64,000 bases of DNA from an uncultured Roseobacter sp. (GTDB lineage Bacteria; Pseudomonadota; Alphaproteobacteria; Rhodobacterales; Rhodobacteraceae), in contig NZ_CANLYL010000002.1 of assembly GCF_947495275.1 (NCBI RefSeq), forward strand, positions 1-64,000. Direction: 5' to 3'. Shown one piece after another: positions 54,479 to 63,312 of the stretch; the stretch's first letter is position 1; each line of letters begins with the position of its first letter. The position numbers were made by a program, and so were the translations under genes. The notes beneath the pieces were generated by a model. The model was not told the origin of the DNA and made no database searches. It saw only the letters and a list, made by a program, of their open reading frames with translations.

Positions 54479-54964
54479 ATGAGCCGTCTAGATCTTTTCA
54501 TCGACCGAATGGTGTCCCAGCGCGCTTGTCTGAACCATGCTGCAGAGTTGACCAAGGGCCTGCCGGGACCGGTGTTCGAGCTGGGTTTGGGAAATGGGCG
54601 TACCTATCATCATATGTGCTCCATCATGCCGCAAGGCGACATTTATGTGTTCGAGCGGGCAGTCGCCTCACACCCTGACAGCACACCGCCGGACGCTCAG
54701 GTATTTTTAGGTGATGTCTTTGAAACACTGCCAGCTGCGTTTGCGCAGTTTGGTGCCACGGTGCGCCTCATTCACGCTGATCTTGGGGGCCATAATGCCG
54801 AGAAGAACGACATCTTTGCGCGCCGGATTTCGCCGGTGATCGCCCCGCTTCTTGCGCCGGGAGGGCTTATGGTCTCCAGCGACAGGATGTATTTCGACGA
54901 TATGACAGAGATTGCCCTCCCGTCCGACGCTGTTCCGGGACGATGCTTCATCTATCAGCGCTAA
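54479..54964 (+). CDS. Class I SAM-dependent methyltransferase-like protein
   Basis: 161 residues starting MSRLDLFIDRMVSQRA. PVFELGLGNGRTYHHM near residue 30 is motif I; IYVFERAVASHPDSTPPDA and SPVIAPLLAPGGLMVSSD follow. The three blocks correspond one-to-one with those of the protein at 39301-39780, so the two are paralogues. It is a lone plus-strand gene between the peptide importer operon and the TRAP operon. The target is unknown. Confidence 0.73.
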   Translation: MSRLDLFIDRMVSQRACLNHAAELTKGLPGPVFELGLGNGRTYHHMCSIMPQGDIYVFERAVASHPDSTPPDAQVFLGDVFETLPAAFAQFGATVRLIHADLGGHNAEKNDIFARRISPVIAPLLAPGGLMVSSDRMYFDDMTEIALPSDAVPGRCFIYQR

Positions 54965-55050
54965 CGCTACGGTCCTGTCCAATTCGTTGCACGGCTGTTT
55001 GCAGTGAATTTTCTTGCACGCTTGGCGTGTGTCTCATAACAATGGTAAAA

Positions 55051-55073
55051 ATAGTGAAACATAGTTTCACTAT
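55051..55073. promoter_or_regulatory. Perfect inverted repeat upstream of TRAP operon, candidate IclR operator
   Basis: ATAGTGAAAC, a 3-bp spacer ATA, then GTTTCACTAT: a perfect 10-bp inverted repeat starting 52 bp before the binding-protein ATG. TGAAAC-N3-GTTTCA is the kind of short-spaced palindrome bound by IclR-family regulators, and an IclR gene is encoded in this operon. Position just upstream of the ribosome-binding site suggests repression by blocking transcription. Confidence 0.6.
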
Positions 55074-55102
55074 GTAAAACAATTTTGGGAGAGATTGCCT
55101 TG

Positions 55103-56155
55103 ATGAAGCTGAAATCCGCTGCCCTTGGTCTTGCAATGATTGCCACGGCGACACTGGCACAGGCTGACATCACTTTGATACATGGCGAGGCAGGTCCCAA
55201 TCGCGGCGCGCGCGCCGCCGCCTTGCAGTGGTTTGCGGATGAAATCGCTGAGCGGTCGGAAGGGGAGATCAAACTGGATATTCAGTGGGGCGGTGCCCTA
55301 TTCAAATCCAACGCCGCGATGCAATCGGTTGGCGATGGCGTCGCAGACATGGGGTCTGTTATCGCGGTCTATTATCCGCAGGAAATGGTTGCCTACGGCA
55401 TTGCGGATCTGCCCATCAACAACCCGGACGCTTGGGTGGGGATGCGGGCCACCGACGCGTTGATGCGCAATTCCAAGGAAATTGCGGAAAACCTGAGGGA
55501 CAAGAACCTCGTCTACATCGGCACCTGGACGACAAGCCAGGTGAACATCGGGTGTAAGGGGGCTGCGATCAGAAAGGCATCGGACATCGAACGCCTCAAG
55601 GTGCGCGGCGTTGGCGCCTACGGCAAGGTCTTCGGCGAGATGGGCGCCAACATGGTGCGCATGTCCATATATGACGCCTATCAGGGGCTCGACACCGGGC
55701 TGATCGATTGCAGTCAGGGCTATAGCTATGCCGTTGCCGCGCTCAAGCAGGCAGAAGTCATGGATAGCTACACATTGCTTAACTGGGGGCAGGTGGGCGG
55801 TGTCGGCATGTTCATGAACGCTGATGTCTATGACAGTCTCTCCGCCGCTCAGCAGGATCTTTTGAACGCGGTGGGCTCTGACATGGCGGATGAGTTTGGG
55901 CGCATCATCACCCAGGCGAACGAAGATGCCGTTGCTGCGATGAAGGAAGCTGGCGTGGAAGTGATTGTCTTGCCGGAACCTGAGCGTGAAAAACTCGTTC
56001 GCAAGGGTGGCAAGTTTCTTGCTGAATGGGTCAACACCGCTGAAAAGTCAGGGTTGCCGGGTCAGGCGCTGCTTGAGGATTATCAGGTGTTGGTCGCCAG
56101 GTTTTCAGCCGAACGTGATCAGAAAGGCTATCCTTGGGAGCGAGAAGGTAACTGA
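55103..56155 (+). CDS. TRAP transporter substrate-binding protein (DctP family)
   Basis: About 350 residues; ATG 55103 (MKLKSAALGLAMIATATLAQA) gives a signal peptide ending AQA, preceded by GGGAGAG. The DctP-type core shows EIKLDIQWGGALFKSNAAMQ, an AVAALKQAEVM block and a region with RLKVRGVGAYGKVFGEMGAN containing the conserved Arg that binds a carboxylate. The ligand is probably an organic acid. Genes for the small and large permease follow directly. Confidence 0.92.
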   Translation: MKLKSAALGLAMIATATLAQADITLIHGEAGPNRGARAAALQWFADEIAERSEGEIKLDIQWGGALFKSNAAMQSVGDGVADMGSVIAVYYPQEMVAYGIADLPINNPDAWVGMRATDALMRNSKEIAENLRDKNLVYIGTWTTSQVNIGCKGAAIRKASDIERLKVRGVGAYGKVFGEMGANMVRMSIYDAYQGLDTGLIDCSQGYSYAVAALKQAEVMDSYTLLNWGQVGGVGMFMNADVYDSLSAAQQDLLNAVGSDMADEFGRIITQANEDAVAAMKEAGVEVIVLPEPEREKLVRKGGKFLAEWVNTAEKSGLPGQALLEDYQVLVARFSAERDQKGYPWEREGN

Positions 56156-56175
56156 TCGCTGGCTTGAGGTCTGAG

Positions 56176-56700
56176 ATGCAAGTCAAACTGGAGCAGTTTC
56201 TGTTGGCCCTCGGCGCGGTCGCGGTGCTCCTTCTGGGCGGCGTAATTACCGCCAACGTGATCGCCCGGGCTCTTTTCGCCACTGCCGTGCCAGACAGTGT
56301 GACGATCGTGCGCGAATTGATGGTCGCGGCCATTCTTTTGCCGCTGGCCGCAACGACGGCAGCACGTGCGCATGTCTGTGTCGATTTCATTTCGGACCGG
56401 TTTGGTGCGCGATTGCGGTCGTGGTTGATCGTGCTGGGGTCGCTGATGGGAATGATCGCCCTATCTGCGCTGATCTGGGCGGGCACGCGCGATCTGAGCA
56501 AAGTTCTGGCGTCGGGAAGCTTCTTTTATGGTGATCTGAGCCTGCCCAAATGGCCGGGCAGGTTGGTCTTCGTGCTGGGCATCGCAGCCTGCTGGTTGCG
56601 CTTGGCTGAACTGGCGTGGCGAGATACATGCACCATTCTGAGGGGGGGAACGGTTCTCGATACACAGGATCATTCCCTGACCGGTGGAGGGGCGGAGTAA
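56176..56700 (+). CDS. TRAP transporter small permease (DctQ family)
   Basis: About 174 residues with four hydrophobic helices (FLLALGAVAVLLLGGVITAN being the first). The ATG at 56176 has GAGG upstream; a TTG at 56164 is the only longer alternative. The conserved TxxRELMVA and RAHVCVDFISDRF segments match DctQ subunits that pair with DctM in the membrane. The stop codon overlaps the DctM start (TAATG). Confidence 0.9.
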   Translation: MQVKLEQFLLALGAVAVLLLGGVITANVIARALFATAVPDSVTIVRELMVAAILLPLAATTAARAHVCVDFISDRFGARLRSWLIVLGSLMGMIALSALIWAGTRDLSKVLASGSFFYGDLSLPKWPGRLVFVLGIAACWLRLAELAWRDTCTILRGGTVLDTQDHSLTGGGAE

Positions 56701-58040
56701 TGGACCCTGCGACCATCGGTTTCTTCGCATTTGGCGCGGTGCTGGTGCTTTTGGCTCTGCGCGTGCCCATTGCCTTTGCGCTGGCGGCAGTTGCGACCCT
56801 TGCCACGTTTTTCATTTTTGCCTTTCGCAGCGGCACCTTCATGCCGGAACGTGCCCTTCGAGCGACCACATCCATGGTCTTTTCGAATTCGTTCGATTTG
56901 ATCCACTCCTACGACCTGTCGATGATCCCGCTGTTCGTGGCTCTGGGGCATATCGCCTACCGCGCCGGGATCACCACACGCATCTATGACGCTGCCAAGG
57001 TCTGGCTGACCCGGGTGCCCGGCGGCGTGGCCATGGCCAGCGTGATGGGGTGTGGCGGCTTCTCGGCCATTACCGGCAGTTCCATTGCCTGCGCGTCGAC
57101 CATGGGGCGCATTTGTACGCCTGAAATGCTGCGGATGGGATATGACCCGCGTCTGGCCACCGCAAGTGTTGCCGCAGGCGGCACGTTGGGCTCACTTATT
57201 CCCCCGTCGGTGCTGTTTATCATCTACGGGATATTTACCGAAACCTCGATCTCTGCTCTGTTCCTGGCAGGGGTTCTGCCCGGTCTTTTGACACTTGCCG
57301 GATTTGTTCTGGTCATCGCGATATGGGTCTGGCGCAGGCCAGAGATCGCCCCGCCAACGGATCAGAGATATTCGACGTCACAACGTATGCAAGCCGCGAT
57401 CGGTGCCTGGCCGGCGGTTCTTCTTTTCGGGGTGATCATTGGCGGCATATATGGCGGTATTTTCACCGCAACCGAAGCCGCCGCCGTTTGTGTAAGTGCT
57501 GCGGTTCTGATCGGGTTCGGGCAACGCAGACTGGATTTGCACGGGCTGTGGGTTTCGGTCAAAGAGACCTGCGTGCAAACCACTGCGATCTTCTTCATTG
57601 CAGCGGGTGCCAAGATTTTCGTGGCCTTTATCGCCCTGACAGGGATTGCCCCCATGATCGTCGAGGCGGTCACACAAGCCCAGCTTTCAGTGATTGTGCT
57701 GATGGTCGCGATTGCACTGATCTATCTGTTGTTGGGCATGTTTCTCGATCCCATTGGCATCATGGTGCTGACCCTGCCACTGATGATCCCACTGGTGGAA
57801 AGCTACGGGCTCAACCTCATCTGGTTCGGGGTGGTCGTCATCAAACTGCTGGAGATCGGGCTGATCACGCCGCCTGTTGGCCTGAATGTTTTTGTGATTG
57901 CCAATGTGGTTGGGAAGGAAGCCCCGATAGACAAGATTTTTGCAGGCATCGCCCGTTTCCTGAGTGTCGATATCATCGTTTTGATCCTCATCATGAGTTT
58001 TCCTGCAATTTCGCTATTTGTTCCGATGGCCGCGCGATGA
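56700..58040 (+). CDS. TRAP transporter large permease (DctM family)
   Basis: 446 residues, about twelve hydrophobic segments. Key DctM blocks are MGCGGFSAITGSSIACASTM, AAGGTLGSLIPPSVLFIIYG, IYGGIFTATEAAAVCV and FLDPIGIMVLTLPLMIPL. Sodium-driven secondary uptake of organic acids with the DctP protein as receptor is expected. The next gene (IclR) starts within its stop codon (ATGA). Confidence 0.93.
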   Translation: MDPATIGFFAFGAVLVLLALRVPIAFALAAVATLATFFIFAFRSGTFMPERALRATTSMVFSNSFDLIHSYDLSMIPLFVALGHIAYRAGITTRIYDAAKVWLTRVPGGVAMASVMGCGGFSAITGSSIACASTMGRICTPEMLRMGYDPRLATASVAAGGTLGSLIPPSVLFIIYGIFTETSISALFLAGVLPGLLTLAGFVLVIAIWVWRRPEIAPPTDQRYSTSQRMQAAIGAWPAVLLFGVIIGGIYGGIFTATEAAAVCVSAAVLIGFGQRRLDLHGLWVSVKETCVQTTAIFFIAAGAKIFVAFIALTGIAPMIVEAVTQAQLSVIVLMVAIALIYLLLGMFLDPIGIMVLTLPLMIPLVESYGLNLIWFGVVVIKLLEIGLITPPVGLNVFVIANVVGKEAPIDKIFAGIARFLSVDIIVLILIMSFPAISLFVPMAAR

Positions 58041-58813
58041 ACCACTCCACAACAGATCGAAAATTTGCCAACACATTGGCAAGAGGGCTGAAAGTTCTTG
58101 GCGTTTTTCGGGCCAGCGATGATGGGTTGACGCACGCCCAGATCGCGGAACGGACGGCCTTGCCAAAACCAACGATATCGCGTCTCACGTATACGCTGTG
58201 CGAATTGGGTTTTTTAACCCAGGCCAGCCGGAATGACCGCTTTCACCTTGGCCCGGCAGCGATTGCGCTGGGATCGGTTGCGACTATTTCGGCAACTTTC
58301 ATCGATCTGATATCTGACGCCATGCAGGAGCTTGCAAATGAAACCGGCACGCTTGGTCTGATCGCGGTTCGTGATACGATGCGCATGATGCTGGTCAAGA
58401 CATGGCGACCGGAAGGAACGGCATCCATCTGGCTTGAACCCGGCCATAGAATCCCGCTTTTTGGGTCTTCTTCCGGTCAGGCCACACTTGCTGCCATGTC
58501 GGATGACAAGTTTGCAGGTCTGGCGCCCAACCCGGCTCTGGTCGATTTTCGGCAGGATGGCTACGCCCAGTTGATTGCGCAGGGGTTCACCATTGCCCCC
58601 CGCCCGACCCGCTATGCCCGAACGGTCAATGCGGTGGGCGTCCCGTTCTTTGCGTCGGAATTCGGAGCGCCCGTCGCGATTTCCTGCGGGGCGTTGCCCG
58701 AAGTGTTGACGGATGCCCGTATGGTTGAGGAGGTGGGCCCGGCCCTGCGTGAGGTGGTCCGGGAGTTGGAACACAGAACCGGTCAGGCGCCTGCTCTGAC
58801 GCGGCGTGGTTGA
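58037..58813 (+). CDS. IclR-family transcriptional regulator
   Basis: About 258 residues. The winged helix occupies residues 10-70 (GLTHAQIAERTALPKPTISR recognition region). The effector domain has SSSGQATLAAM and RYARTVNAVGVPFFASEFGAPVAISCG, the latter a mark of the IclR ligand domain. ATG 58037 overlaps the DctM stop. It likely controls the TRAP and beta-oxidation genes by sensing an aromatic, alicyclic or dicarboxylic acid or its CoA ester. Confidence 0.9.
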   Translation: MNHSTTDRKFANTLARGLKVLGVFRASDDGLTHAQIAERTALPKPTISRLTYTLCELGFLTQASRNDRFHLGPAAIALGSVATISATFIDLISDAMQELANETGTLGLIAVRDTMRMMLVKTWRPEGTASIWLEPGHRIPLFGSSSGQATLAAMSDDKFAGLAPNPALVDFRQDGYAQLIAQGFTIAPRPTRYARTVNAVGVPFFASEFGAPVAISCGALPEVLTDARMVEEVGPALREVVRELEHRTGQAPALTRRG

Positions 58814-58834
58814 GAGCATGAAAAGAGAGATCAG

Positions 58835-60931
58835 ATGACAGATAAAATTGCCTATGAGCGCCATGGTGACATCGCCGTTTTACGTATCCAGAACCCGCCG
58901 GTGAACGCGCTGAGCCACGCGGTGCGCAAGGGGCTGCTGTCCGGGTTGGAGCGCGCCGAGGCCGATGACGGCGTCAAAGCGGTGCTGCTGGTGGGTGACG
59001 GGCGTGCGTTCATCGCGGGGGCGGACATCAAGGAGTTCGGCAAAACCCCGCTGGAGCCGCATTTGCCCGATCTGTGCAATCGTCTGGAGGCCTCGCCGTT
59101 GATCGTGGTGGCCTCAATGCACGGGGTCAGTCTGGGCGGCGGGCTGGAGGTGGCGCTGTCCACCCATTACCGCGTTGCGCAGCCCGATGCGCGCGTGGGC
59201 CTGCCGGAGGTGCATCTGGGGCTTTTGCCCGGCGCAGGGGGCACGCAGCGTCTGCCGCGTGTCACAGGTGTGGCGGCGGCCATCGACATGATCACCACGG
59301 GCCGCCACGTCAAAGCCCCCGAGGCGCTGGAGGCTGGCGTCATCGACCGGATCGAGGCGGGCGATCCGCAAACCGTGGGGCTGGCCTATGCGCAGGCGCT
59401 CTTGTCGGAGGGGGCCGCGCGCCGTCCGGTCAGCGCCTTGCCTGCACCGGACCCCATCGACTGGGATGCGACCTATGACGCGGTGCTGAAAAAGGGCCGG
59501 GGCCAGATTGCACCGGCGCAGGCCGTGCGTGCGGTACAGGCGAGTGTGGAGCTGCCCTTTGCCGAAGGTCTCAAGGCCGAGCGGCAGATGTTCTGGGATC
59601 TGATGAAAACCGACCAGCGGCAGGGGATGATCCATGCGTTCTTTGCCGAACGGGCGGTTGGCAACCTGCCAGAGTTGAAATCTGTGGCACCGCGCGATCT
59701 GGCCGCCATCGGGGTCATCGGGGGTGGCACGATGGGCGCGGGCATTGCCACCGCCGCCCTGTTGGCGGGTCTGCCAGTGACGCTGATTGAGATGAACGAC
59801 GCTGCGATGGACGCCGCAAAATCCCGGATTGCCGGCAATCTGGCCGGGGCACTGAGGCGCTGCAAGATCAGCCAGTCAGCCCATGACGCGATGCTGAACG
59901 AGGCCCTGACGATTGCTACGGATTATGACGCGCTTGGCACGGTCGATCTGGTGATCGAGGCGGTATTCGAAGAGATGGCCGTCAAGAAATCCGTCTTTGC
60001 GCGGCTGGATGCTGCCTGCAAACCCCGGGCCATTCTGGCCAGCAACACTTCCTATCTGGACATCAACGAGATTGCCGCCAGCACCTCGCGACCGGGCGAT
60101 GTGATCGGGCTGCATTTTTTCTCGCCCGCGCATGTGATGAAGCTGCTGGAGGTCGTTGTGGGGGATCAGAGCGCTGCCGATGTGGTGGCCACCGGGTTTG
60201 CCCTTGGCCAACGCTTGGGCAAGATTTCGGTGCGCGCAGGGGTCTGCGACGGCTTCATCGGCAACCGCATTCTGAGCACTTACCGAACGGCGGCGGATCA
60301 TATGATCCTCGACGGGGCCTCGCCCTATCAGATCGACAGGGTGCTGACGGATTTCGGTTTCGCCATGGGACCTCACGCGGTGGCGGATCTCGCGGGGCTC
60401 GACATCGGGTGGGCGATGCGCAAACGTCTGGCCCCCAACCGCGATGCGCGCGAACGGGTCGGGCGCTACCCCGACAGGCTCTGCGAAGCGGGGCATTTCG
60501 GCCAGAAAACCGGGAAAGGCTTCTACGTTTACGAAAAAGGCCAGCGCGCAGGTGTGCCGAACCCGGAAGTCATGCCGCTGATCGAGGCAGAGCGGCAGGA
60601 AAGGGGCATCACGCCGCGTGACTTCCCGGATGCGGAGATCCTCCGCCGCTATATGGCGGCCATGGTCAACGAGGCCGCGAAAACTGTCGGCGAAAGCATC
60701 GCACGCCGCCCGCTCGACGTCGATATGGTGCTGCTTTTCGGCTACGGGTTTCCGCGCTATTGGGGCGGGCCGCTGAAATGGGCTGATCTGACAGGTTTGC
60801 CCGGCCTGCTGGCGGACATCGAAAGCTATGCGCGTGAAGACGCCTATTTCTGGCAACCCGCACCGCTGTTGCAAAAGCTGGTTGCCGAAGGCCGCAGTTT
60901 TGACGACCTGAACAAGGAGGCCGCGTCATGA
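58835..60931 (+). CDS. Bifunctional enoyl-CoA hydratase / 3-hydroxyacyl-CoA dehydrogenase (FadB/PimF type)
   Basis: 698 residues. Residues 1-190 form a crotonase domain: IAGADIKEF (oxyanion hole), [13 protein letters not shown] and [14 protein letters not shown], with both catalytic Glu residues present. Residues about 290-480 form the NAD-binding domain beginning [12 protein letters not shown], with [15 protein letters not shown] carrying the catalytic His. Two C-terminal 3HCDH domains complete the trifunctional-like chain (GFVGNR-type [11 protein letters not shown]). It hydrates enoyl-CoA and oxidises the 3-hydroxyacyl-CoA in beta-oxidation. AGAGAG upstream serves as ribosome-binding site. 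Its ATG follows the IclR gene by about 20 bp. Confidence 0.92.
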   Translation: MTDKIAYERHGDIAVLRIQNPPVNALSHAVRKGLLSGLERAEADDGVKAVLLVGDGRAFIAGADIKEFGKTPLEPHLPDLCNRLEASPLIVVASMHGVSLGGGLEVALSTHYRVAQPDARVGLPEVHLGLLPGAGGTQRLPRVTGVAAAIDMITTGRHVKAPEALEAGVIDRIEAGDPQTVGLAYAQALLSEGAARRPVSALPAPDPIDWDATYDAVLKKGRGQIAPAQAVRAVQASVELPFAEGLKAERQMFWDLMKTDQRQGMIHAFFAERAVGNLPELKSVAPRDLAAIGVIGGGTMGAGIATAALLAGLPVTLIEMNDAAMDAAKSRIAGNLAGALRRCKISQSAHDAMLNEALTIATDYDALGTVDLVIEAVFEEMAVKKSVFARLDAACKPRAILASNTSYLDINEIAASTSRPGDVIGLHFFSPAHVMKLLEVVVGDQSAADVVATGFALGQRLGKISVRAGVCDGFIGNRILSTYRTAADHMILDGASPYQIDRVLTDFGFAMGPHAVADLAGLDIGWAMRKRLAPNRDARERVGRYPDRLCEAGHFGQKTGKGFYVYEKGQRAGVPNPEVMPLIEAERQERGITPRDFPDAEILRRYMAAMVNEAAKTVGESIARRPLDVDMVLLFGYGFPRYWGGPLKWADLTGLPGLLADIESYAREDAYFWQPAPLLQKLVAEGRSFDDLNKEAAS

Positions 60932-62103
60932 AAGAGGCTGTGATCGTCTCCGCCGCCCGCACCGGGTTGGCCAAATCCTTTCGCGGCTCGTTCAACCAGA
61001 CCCATGGGGCGAGCATGGGCGGTCACGTCGTGGCCGCCGCCGTGGCGCGCGCGGGGCTGGCAGCGGACCAGATCGAGGATTGCGTGATCGGCTGCGGCTT
61101 TCCCGAAGGGGCGACGGGCCAGAACATCGCACGTCAGATCGCGCTGCGGGCCGGGTTGCCGGTGACCACTTCCGGCATGACGCTCAACCGGTATTGCGCG
61201 TCCGGGCTGCAAACCATCGCGACGGCTGCGGCAGCGATTGTCTCGGAGGGCGCGGGGCCGATGGTGGCGGGTGGTGTGGAGAGCATCTCTCTGGTGCAGC
61301 CCAAGACGCAACCGACCCCGGAGCCCTGGCTGCTGGAACACAAGCCCGAGGTCTATATGGCCATGATCGAGACGGCCGACATTGTGGCCGCGCGCTATGG
61401 CATCGCCCGCGACGCGCAGGACGCCTACGGGTTGCGCAGCCAGAGGCGCATCGCCGCCGCCCAGCAGAACGGTCTTTTCGATGATGAAATCGTGCCGATG
61501 CAGACCACAATGGCGGTTCAGGACCGCGCGACTGGGGAGGTTTCACACCGGCAGGTGCGTGTTGATCGGGACGAATGCAACCGGCCTGACAGCACGGCGG
61601 AAGGGCTGGCCGCGTTGACCCCGGTGCGCGACGGCGGTGCAGTAACCGCCGGGAACGCCAGCCAGTTGTCGGACGGGGCTGCGGCAGTTGTGCTGATGGA
61701 GGCGAGCGCGGCAGAGCGGGCGGGGCTTGAGCCGATGGGTGCCTTCAGGGGCTTTGCCGTTGCCGGATGCGAGCCGGACGAAATGGGCATCGGGCCGGTT
61801 TTTGCGGTGCCGCGTCTGCTGGAGCGGCACGGGCTAAAGGTGGCGGACATCGACCTGTGGGAGCTGAACGAAGCCTTCGCCAGTCAGGCGCTTTACTGCC
61901 GGGATCGGCTGGGCATTGACCCGGAGATATTCAACGTCAATGGCGGATCAATAGCGATTGGCCATCCCTTTGGCATGACCGGCGCGCGTATGGCGGGGCA
62001 TTTGCTGCGCGAGGGCAAGCGGCGCGGGGCAAAGTTCGGCGTTGTCAGCATGTGCATTGGCGGCGGTATGGGCGCTGCCGGGTTATTCGAAATCTACGGA
62101 TGA
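60928..62103 (+). CDS. Acetyl-CoA acyltransferase (thiolase; PimB/FadA type)
   Basis: 391 residues. Catalytic Cys90 lies in [13 protein letters not shown], His in [14 protein letters not shown] near residue 350 and the second Cys in [15 protein letters not shown] near 380. It cleaves a 3-ketoacyl-CoA with CoA to acetyl-CoA and a chain shortened by two carbons. ATG overlaps the preceding stop (ATGA), with AAGGAGG as ribosome-binding site. Together with the dehydrogenases it completes a beta-oxidation spiral. Confidence 0.93.
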   Translation: MKEAVIVSAARTGLAKSFRGSFNQTHGASMGGHVVAAAVARAGLAADQIEDCVIGCGFPEGATGQNIARQIALRAGLPVTTSGMTLNRYCASGLQTIATAAAAIVSEGAGPMVAGGVESISLVQPKTQPTPEPWLLEHKPEVYMAMIETADIVAARYGIARDAQDAYGLRSQRRIAAAQQNGLFDDEIVPMQTTMAVQDRATGEVSHRQVRVDRDECNRPDSTAEGLAALTPVRDGGAVTAGNASQLSDGAAAVVLMEASAAERAGLEPMGAFRGFAVAGCEPDEMGIGPVFAVPRLLERHGLKVADIDLWELNEAFASQALYCRDRLGIDPEIFNVNGGSIAIGHPFGMTGARMAGHLLREGKRRGAKFGVVSMCIGGGMGAAGLFEIYG

Positions 62104-62112
62104 GGAGCGATC

Positions 62113-63312
62113 ATGGACCTGAGCTACAGCGACACGGAACGGGCCTTCCGGACGGAAGTTGAGCAGTTTCTGACGCAGAACCTGCCTGCGGAATTATCGG
62201 AGAAGGTGCGGTCCGGCAGGGCCTTGACGAAAGCCAATCACGAGCGCTGGCATGCGATCCTGAATGCGCAGGGCTGGCTGGCACCCAACTGGCCCAAGGA
62301 ATTTGGCGGGGCGGAATGGAACGCAGTACAACGCCATCTCTTTGAAGAGGCCTGTGCGCGGGCGCATGCGCCGCGCATCGTGCCCTTTGGCCTGTCGATG
62401 CTGGGGCCGGTCCTGCAGAAGTTCGGCTCCAAGGCCCAGCAGGAACACTGGCTGCCGCGCATTCTGTCCGGGCAGGACTGGTGGTGTCAGGGCTATTCGG
62501 AACCGGGCGCTGGGTCTGATCTGGCCTCTCTCCAGACTTCTGCGGTGCGTGATGGCGCGCATTATGTGGTCAATGGTCAGAAAACCTGGACCACGCTCGG
62601 TCAGCACGCCAACATGATTTTCTGTCTGGTGCGCACCGATAAATCGGTCAAGCAGCAGGAGGGGATTTCCTTTCTGCTGATCGACATGGCCACCCCCGGT
62701 ATCGAGGTGCGCCCCATTGTGCTGCTGGATGGCGGTGCGGAGGTCAATGAGGTCTGGTTTACGGATGTGCGTGTGCCGGTCGAGAACCTCGTGGGCGAAG
62801 AAAACAAGGGCTGGACCTATGCCAAGTACCTGCTCACCCATGAGCGCACGAATATCGCCGGTGTCGGTTTTTCACAGGCCGGTCTTGCGGCGGTCAAACG
62901 CCTGGCCCGGTCGGAGATGGCCGGTGGCAGGCCGCTGATCGAAAACCCGCATTTCGCCGCCCGTCTGGCGCAGGTGGAGATTGATCTGATGGCCATGTCC
63001 ACCACCAACCTGCGGATCGTCTCTCGGGCGGCGGCGGGGCAGGCTCCGGGCGTCGAAAGCTCTATGCTCAAGGTCAAAGGGACAATCATCCGGCAGGAAA
63101 TCAACGATCTGGCACGGCGTGCGGCGGGGGTTTATGCGATGCCCTTTGCCTCTGAGGCCGTAGAGGGGACCAATGATCCCCTGCCCGATCCCAATGGTGC
63201 CGGTCCGGTTGCGGGGCAGTATTTCAACAACCGTAAACTGTCGATTTTTGGCGGGTCGAATGAAATCCAGCGCGAGATCATTGCCAAGACGACCTTGGGG
63301 GGCAGAGCATGA
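62113..63312 (+). CDS. Acyl-CoA dehydrogenase, PimC-like large subunit
   Basis: 399 residues, beginning MDLSYSDTERAFRTEVEQFL. FAD/CoA motifs include WWCQGYSEPGAGSDLASLQT and VVNGQKTWTT. The C-terminal IFGGSNEIQREIIAK motif lacks the catalytic Glu that medium-chain enzymes carry in YEG(T/S); this Gly is usual in large subunits of paired dehydrogenases such as PimC. The fitting partner is the gene immediately downstream. It introduces the first double bond in the acyl-CoA. Confidence 0.9.
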   Translation: MDLSYSDTERAFRTEVEQFLTQNLPAELSEKVRSGRALTKANHERWHAILNAQGWLAPNWPKEFGGAEWNAVQRHLFEEACARAHAPRIVPFGLSMLGPVLQKFGSKAQQEHWLPRILSGQDWWCQGYSEPGAGSDLASLQTSAVRDGAHYVVNGQKTWTTLGQHANMIFCLVRTDKSVKQQEGISFLLIDMATPGIEVRPIVLLDGGAEVNEVWFTDVRVPVENLVGEENKGWTYAKYLLTHERTNIAGVGFSQAGLAAVKRLARSEMAGGRPLIENPHFAARLAQVEIDLMAMSTTNLRIVSRAAAGQAPGVESSMLKVKGTIIRQEINDLARRAAGVYAMPFASEAVEGTNDPLPDPNGAGPVAGQYFNNRKLSIFGGSNEIQREIIAKTTLGGRA

